Assembly: GCA_017622925.1 (NCBI GenBank)
Contig: JAGAQC010000034.1
Span: forward strand, 1-64,000
From: Ruminococcus sp.
GTDB lineage: Bacteria > Bacillota > Clostridia > Oscillospirales > Ruminococcaceae
Length of the DNA stretch: 64,000 bases
Reading direction: 5' to 3'
The notes beneath the pieces are model-generated. The model was not told where the DNA came from, made no database searches, and saw only the letters and a program-made list of their open reading frames with translations. The position numbers and the translations under genes are program-made. Below are positions 59,504-64,000 of the stretch, one piece after another. Within the stretch, counting starts at the first letter, position 1; each line of letters starts with the position of its first letter.

Positions 59504-61054
59504 ATGGATCAGAGAGACAATGTTTTTAACGAGCTTCAAAAAAATCAACCCGAGGAAACAAACACGCCGCAGACTCCCGAACCCTCTCAGGCTTCGGAAA
59601 ATGCGGCTGCTCAGGAGAACAGACGAAACATTCAGCAGACGCAGTATAATTCAGCTCAGCAGCAGTTCCGTCAAGGAGCATACGATCAGGCACAGCAGCA
59701 ATATAATGCGAATCAGCAGTTTAATCAGGAACGGCAGTACGAACAGTACCGTAACCAGTTTTCCCCGAATCCGCCGCCCTCGCGTATGAACGGCTATTAC
59801 AATAATCCGTATTACGGCGCAGGCTCTTACCCGAACGCCGAACAGCTTCGCGCGGCGGCTGAGTTAAAGGAAAAAAATCAGCGGATACGCCGTGAAAAAA
59901 CTATCGTTGCGCTGTTTTTCATACTCGTTCTTGCCGCCCTTATAATGGGAATTACGGGCATCGTATACGACATTGCAACGAGCGGAAAACGTCTTAGGGG
60001 CGCAGGTACGGCGAATCAGGTCGTTATCTATCAGAACTCAAAGCCCGAGGGCGCTGACGATAATATTTCCGAACCCGACGAAAACGGCCGCTACTCCACA
60101 GAGGGCGCGGCGGCGGCAGTACGTAAGTCTATCGTGGAAATTTACACCTATTCCGACGCTTTTCAAAAGGATCTGGAGGGTACAGGCTCGGGTGTTGTTC
60201 TCAATGAACAGGGATATATCGTGACAAACGCTCACGTCCTTTCCGCAACAGGCTACCATGACGTACACACGGCGGACGGCAAGGTGTACTCCGCATCGGT
60301 TGTGGGACGTGACTCGAAAACCGATATTGCGGTTCTTAAAATCAACGCTTCCGACCTTGTGCCTGCCGTTCTCGGAAACTCAGACGAGGTGATAGTTGGC
60401 GAGGAAGTCATCGCTATCGGCAATCCGGCAGGTCTTACGGGAACTGTAACAAACGGCATCGTTTCAGCGGTAAACCGTGAAATACGCAGCGATTCCACGG
60501 GCTTTGAAATGAACTGCATTCAGACAAATGCCGCTATCTCTCCCGGAAACTCGGGCGGCGCGCTGGTAAACATGTACGGTCAGGTAATCGGCATTACTTC
60601 TTCTAAATATGTCAGCGGATTTTACGAGGGTCTCGGCTTTGCAATCACTATAAACGAGGCTAAGCCTATCATCGAGGAGCTTATAAACAACGGCTTTATC
60701 GGCGGAAGATTCCGTATCGGAATTACTTTGATCGACATGAGCAGCGAGGAAAATGTGGCGACTATTGAATCGAATCTGGGATTTGAACTTCCCGAGGACT
60801 TCAAGGGCATATATATCGACGATATAAGCGAGGACTGCGATATTTCCAAAACTGCGCTGAAAAAAGGCGATTTTATCACTAAAATAAACGGAACTCCCAT
60901 TGAAACTTACGATGAGATGTACGATACCATAAGCGCGTCATACGGAGCAGGCGATACCGTTCCGGCTGAATGCGCTCATGTAAGAAAGGACGGCAGTATC
61001 AAGGAGTACGAAATAGAATTCAAGCTTATGGAGGACACCTCCGGCGATTATTAA
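59504..61054 (+). CDS. htrA: HtrA/DegP-type serine protease with PDZ domain
   Basis: 516 residues. A Gln/Asn-rich cytoplasmic N-terminus (about 1-140), one membrane span (VALFFILVLAALIMGITGIV), then a trypsin-like domain with H244 (VTNAHV), D274 (KTDIAVLK) and S350 (GNSGGAL) of the catalytic triad. A PDZ domain follows (about 400-510: FKGIYIDDISEDC, ALKKGDFITKINGTPI). Surface quality-control protease. The next gene, a leucine-rich dockerin protein, starts 22 bp downstream. Confidence 0.93.
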   Translation: MDQRDNVFNELQKNQPEETNTPQTPEPSQASENAAAQENRRNIQQTQYNSAQQQFRQGAYDQAQQQYNANQQFNQERQYEQYRNQFSPNPPPSRMNGYYNNPYYGAGSYPNAEQLRAAAELKEKNQRIRREKTIVALFFILVLAALIMGITGIVYDIATSGKRLRGAGTANQVVIYQNSKPEGADDNISEPDENGRYSTEGAAAAVRKSIVEIYTYSDAFQKDLEGTGSGVVLNEQGYIVTNAHVLSATGYHDVHTADGKVYSASVVGRDSKTDIAVLKINASDLVPAVLGNSDEVIVGEEVIAIGNPAGLTGTVTNGIVSAVNREIRSDSTGFEMNCIQTNAAISPGNSGGALVNMYGQVIGITSSKYVSGFYEGLGFAITINEAKPIIEELINNGFIGGRFRIGITLIDMSSEENVATIESNLGFELPEDFKGIYIDDISEDCDISKTALKKGDFITKINGTPIETYDEMYDTISASYGAGDTVPAECAHVRKDGSIKEYEIEFKLMEDTSGDY

Positions 61055-61076
61055 GGAAAAAACAGGGGGATTTAAA

Positions 61077-63119
61077 ATGAAAATCAGAAAAATTTTTGCT
61101 TCGCTTTTGGCGGTCACGGTTTTGGGGTCGGCTATTCCTGCGGTAACGGTGAATATGCCTGAGATCGCCATGACAGCTAATGCCGAGGAAACGGAGGAAT
61201 TTACCCAGGGAACTTACGGATCGTTTTATTACAGGGCTTACAGCGACCATGTTGAGATCAGCAGCTTTAATGGATCTGAGACAGAGGTGGTTATCCCAAG
61301 CGAAATTGAGGGCTTGCCTGTTACAGAGATCTGCTATATTGCGTTCGACTCTTGTTCGGAGGTGACATCAATAACTATTCCCGACACTGTTACAAGCATC
61401 GGCAGCGGTGCATTTCGGGAATGTACAGGTCTGAGATCAATAAATATCCCGGAGGGCGTTACAACTCTCACCGATAGTTTATTTGCAGACTGTACAGCTC
61501 TGACATCAATAGCTATTCCGGACAGCGTTACAAATATCGAAAGGTGGGTATTTAGCGGCTGTACAAACCTGAAATCAATAACGATCCCCGACAGCGTTGC
61601 AGATATTGGTCTCAATGCATTCGGGGATACGCAATGGCTCGATAATGAACGGAAAAAAGATCCTTTAGTTGTCGTAAACAATATTCTTATTGACGGTAAG
61701 AAATGCTCCGGTGACGTTGTTGTTCCAGACGGCGTTACGGCAATCGGCTATTATGCCTTTGAGGAGTGTTATGATATGACATCGTTAACGCTTCCTGACA
61801 GCGTTACAAATATCTGCAATTCTGCGTTCTATAAGTGTACCGGTCTGAGATCGGTCAATATTCCCGACGGTGTTACAAGCATCGGCGATGATACGTTTTG
61901 TTACTGCTTTGATCTGACCGATGTAAATATTCCTGACAGCGTTACAAGCATCGGATACGATGCGTTCTGCCGCTGTTACGCTCTGAAAGAGATAATTATT
62001 CCCGACAGCGTTACAAGTATCGGCGTGGAGGCGTTCAACTGCTGTGGGTCTCTGGCGGAAATAACTATTCCCGACAGCGTTACTTATTTTGGCAGAGGTG
62101 CGTTTTATGGTACGCCCTGGCTTGAAGATAAGCGGGAAGAAGATCCACTGGTAATTATAAACGATATTCTTGTTGACGGTGCGACCTGCACGGGAGGTGT
62201 TGCTATTCCCGGCTACGTTAAAGGTATCGCCGATTGGGCGTTTACGTCCTGCAAGGAGATTACATCGGTATCTATCCCTGAAAGCGTTACAAGCATCGGC
62301 AAGCAAGCCTTTGCCGGCTGTTCAGGTCTTACATCAATAGGTTTGCAGGACACCGTTACAAGCATCGGCTATGCAGCATTCAGAGGCTGTTCGGGTCTGA
62401 AAGATATACATATCCCCGATCAGATCACAAGTATCAGCCAGAGTATGTTTGAAAACTGTTCGGGTCTTACGTCGATAACTATTCCCGACGGCGTTACAAG
62501 TATTGACAGGGAGGCGTTTAAAAATTGTTCAGGTCTGGACAGGCTGATCATTCCCGACAGCGTTACAAATATCGGCGGTGGGGCGTTCGGGGGATGTTCA
62601 GGTCTGGAGCATATTGTTGTCCCCGAAAGTGTTGTATTTATTGATGATGGTGCATTTTCAAAATGTGAAAAATTAGACAAAATAGTAATAGAAAATACCA
62701 AATGTGAAATTTTCGGTGATGCGTGGACAATTTCAAACTTCTATGATGAGGAAGCAGGGAAGTTTTGCTTCAACGGTGTGATCGCCGGCTATGACAACTC
62801 CCTTGCACAGGAATACGCTGAATCCTACGGCTATACATATGAATCCTTCGGCGAAGCTCCGAAAGCCCTCGTGCTGGGCGATGTGAACGACGATAAAACT
62901 ATTGATTCAAGTGATGCAACAGTTGTTCTCACCGACTATTCACTGACCTCCACGGGCAAGAGTTCTAAACTTACCTCCGCCCAGAAAAACGCCGCCGATG
63001 TCGATAAGGACGGCAAGATAGATTCCTCCGACGCTTCAACGATACTGCAATTCTACTCATACGTTTCAACAGGCGGTACGGAAACGGATATGTCCAAATG
63101 GTTGGCGAGCAGCGTGTAG
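61077..63119 (+). CDS. BspA-type leucine-rich surface protein with dockerin
   Basis: 680 residues. Signal peptide MKIRKIFASLLAVTVLGSAI, cleaved near ANAEE and very like the protein at 50374. About 18 LRR_5 repeats (LTSITIPDSVTSIG-type) with two islands of the form TxWLxxxRxxDPLVVVNxILIDG (near 184 and 345). It ends with a two-loop dockerin (GDVNDDKTIDSSDATVVLT; DVDKDGKIDSSDASTILQ). Only 22 bp after htrA and no terminator between, so probably cotranscribed. Confidence 0.92.
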   Translation: MKIRKIFASLLAVTVLGSAIPAVTVNMPEIAMTANAEETEEFTQGTYGSFYYRAYSDHVEISSFNGSETEVVIPSEIEGLPVTEICYIAFDSCSEVTSITIPDTVTSIGSGAFRECTGLRSINIPEGVTTLTDSLFADCTALTSIAIPDSVTNIERWVFSGCTNLKSITIPDSVADIGLNAFGDTQWLDNERKKDPLVVVNNILIDGKKCSGDVVVPDGVTAIGYYAFEECYDMTSLTLPDSVTNICNSAFYKCTGLRSVNIPDGVTSIGDDTFCYCFDLTDVNIPDSVTSIGYDAFCRCYALKEIIIPDSVTSIGVEAFNCCGSLAEITIPDSVTYFGRGAFYGTPWLEDKREEDPLVIINDILVDGATCTGGVAIPGYVKGIADWAFTSCKEITSVSIPESVTSIGKQAFAGCSGLTSIGLQDTVTSIGYAAFRGCSGLKDIHIPDQITSISQSMFENCSGLTSITIPDGVTSIDREAFKNCSGLDRLIIPDSVTNIGGGAFGGCSGLEHIVVPESVVFIDDGAFSKCEKLDKIVIENTKCEIFGDAWTISNFYDEEAGKFCFNGVIAGYDNSLAQEYAESYGYTYESFGEAPKALVLGDVNDDKTIDSSDATVVLTDYSLTSTGKSSKLTSAQKNAADVDKDGKIDSSDASTILQFYSYVSTGGTETDMSKWLASSV

Positions 63120-63220
63120 CTCACCCATTGCGACCGTATTCTTATGAACGGGATATGCGTCCCCGTATTCGCGAGCCTGTTCAGTCCCCCTCCCATAGAA
63201 AGGAAACAAGGTGTTATTTT

Positions 63221-64000
63221 ATGAAGAAGATCAGATTTACAGCAGTCGTTTTAGCCGCTTTGACGGCTGTTATGCCCATGTCTGCGAATTATTTCACTGC
63301 GCTTCCGAACGCGGCGGCGGAATCGGCTGAGGAAGAAACTGAAATATATTACAACGATATGTACTTTTTGCCGAGAAAGGGCAGACCCAATGAACTCATA
63401 TTACAAAATTATCACGGACAGGAACCGAATCTTGTCGTACCCGAAACGGTAGAGGGAGCGACCGTAACAGGGATAGGCGACAGCGCGTTTGCCTTTAACA
63501 AGGCTAACGGCAAAGTTGTTGAAAACGTCACTCTGCCCGACTGTATCGACTACTTTGGCAGCGACGTTTTCAAGAGTTCAACGGTCGTTTCCGTAAACAT
63601 ACCCAAGAAGCTGAGATTTATCCCGAGCCTGACGTTTGCAAGCTGTAAAAAACTCGAAACGGTCGTCTTTCATGACGATATAGTTTCTATAGCAAATTCC
63701 GCATTTCAGAATACGTCTGTAACGCTCCCGAAAAATTTGCAGGAAAGGGTCTCAGATGACAGCAAAGTCAAGTCTACGACCTCCGAATCTAAATATTACT
63801 CCGTAAACGGCGATTTTAAAATTTCAACTGCGATCGACAATGAGACAGGCAGCCGCTGCTGCAATATCGAGGGATATACGGGGAACAGCTCCGAGATCGT
63901 TTTCCCCGAAAGCATTTTCGATATTCCCGTGAAAAGCATTTCTCTTGCAAATCTCGATACGTCGGCAACTAAATCCCTAACGTTTCCGAAAACAACGCAG
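63221..64000 (+). CDS. Leucine-rich surface protein, 3' end outside window
   Basis: 260 codons read from ATG 63221 to the window edge without a stop. Signal peptide MKKIRFTAVVLAALTAVMPM, then BspA-like repeats that are more diverged than those at 50374 and 61077 (VVPETVEGATVTGIGDSAF; VTLPDCIDYFGSDVF; VNIPKKLRFIP). Site AAGGAAACAAGGTG upstream. A third member of this surface family in the region; whether it has a dockerin cannot be seen. Confidence 0.8.
   Translation, partial: MKKIRFTAVVLAALTAVMPMSANYFTALPNAAAESAEEETEIYYNDMYFLPRKGRPNELILQNYHGQEPNLVVPETVEGATVTGIGDSAFAFNKANGKVVENVTLPDCIDYFGSDVFKSSTVVSVNIPKKLRFIPSLTFASCKKLETVVFHDDIVSIANSAFQNTSVTLPKNLQERVSDDSKVKSTTSESKYYSVNGDFKISTAIDNETGSRCCNIEGYTGNSSEIVFPESIFDIPVKSISLANLDTSATKSLTFPKTTQ

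Overview
The window looks like a chromosomal segment of a Ruminococcus-type member of the Oscillospiraceae (Bacillota). Evidence: type I dockerin modules on secreted proteins (12.9, 52.4 and 62.9 kb), a bacterial expansin with a dockerin-like loop (0.7 kb), BspA-type leucine-rich surface proteins, Gram-positive lipoproteins, TTGACA-17-TATAAT promoters, strong AGGAGG ribosome sites and a Bacillus-like sporulation and division cluster yabP-yabQ-divIC-yabR. The species call is inference. No rRNA, tRNA or CRISPR array was recognised.

0-15 kb: a loose purine locus (purN, a PurO-type IMP cyclohydrolase, a free-standing AICAR transformylase, purD) interleaved with lipoproteins, small membrane proteins and an Imm51-like gene. 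The last two steps of IMP synthesis, usually fused in PurH, are encoded by two separate genes here. 15.5-22.7 kb: a compact phage structural island (terminases, portal, capsid, protease-like, connectors, hub-like) with no integrase, tail tube, tape measure, lysis or replication genes. 23-27.3 kb: FeoA-like protein, SCP2 protein, a zinc-ribbon membrane protein and a NatAB-like ABC exporter. 27.6-29.2 kb: yabP/yabQ/divIC/S1 protein. 29.5-37.5 kb: a polysaccharide operon (phosphoglycosyl transferase, ManC, Gmd, two GT4 enzymes, Rmd-like reductase) that predicts GDP-D-rhamnose. 37.5-44.5 kb: F-type ATP synthase atpB-E-F-(HA)-G-D-C, in which delta and alpha are one 674-residue protein. 44.8-47.3 kb: secD-secF. 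47.3-50.3 kb: an HTH/AbrB regulator plus ABC transporter between two direct repeats. 50.3-64 kb: three leucine-rich surface proteins (two with dockerins, the third cut by the window end), a zinc-finger/proline-rich repeat protein, a TPR-like protein, and a response regulator, histidine kinase and HtrA protease.

The intergenic space is unusually rich in structured repeats: a five-hairpin element of about 180 bp (5 copies), a related composite element (3 copies), a short hairpin-core element with changing terminal inverted repeats (6 copies), a GC-rich hairpin (3 copies), and a roughly 300-bp element duplicated around the ABC cassette. Several lie inside operons, in leaders, or close to promoters. 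The strongest candidates for novelty are the delta-alpha ATP synthase fusion, the minimal phage island and the hairpin elements whose stems vary in a compensatory way.
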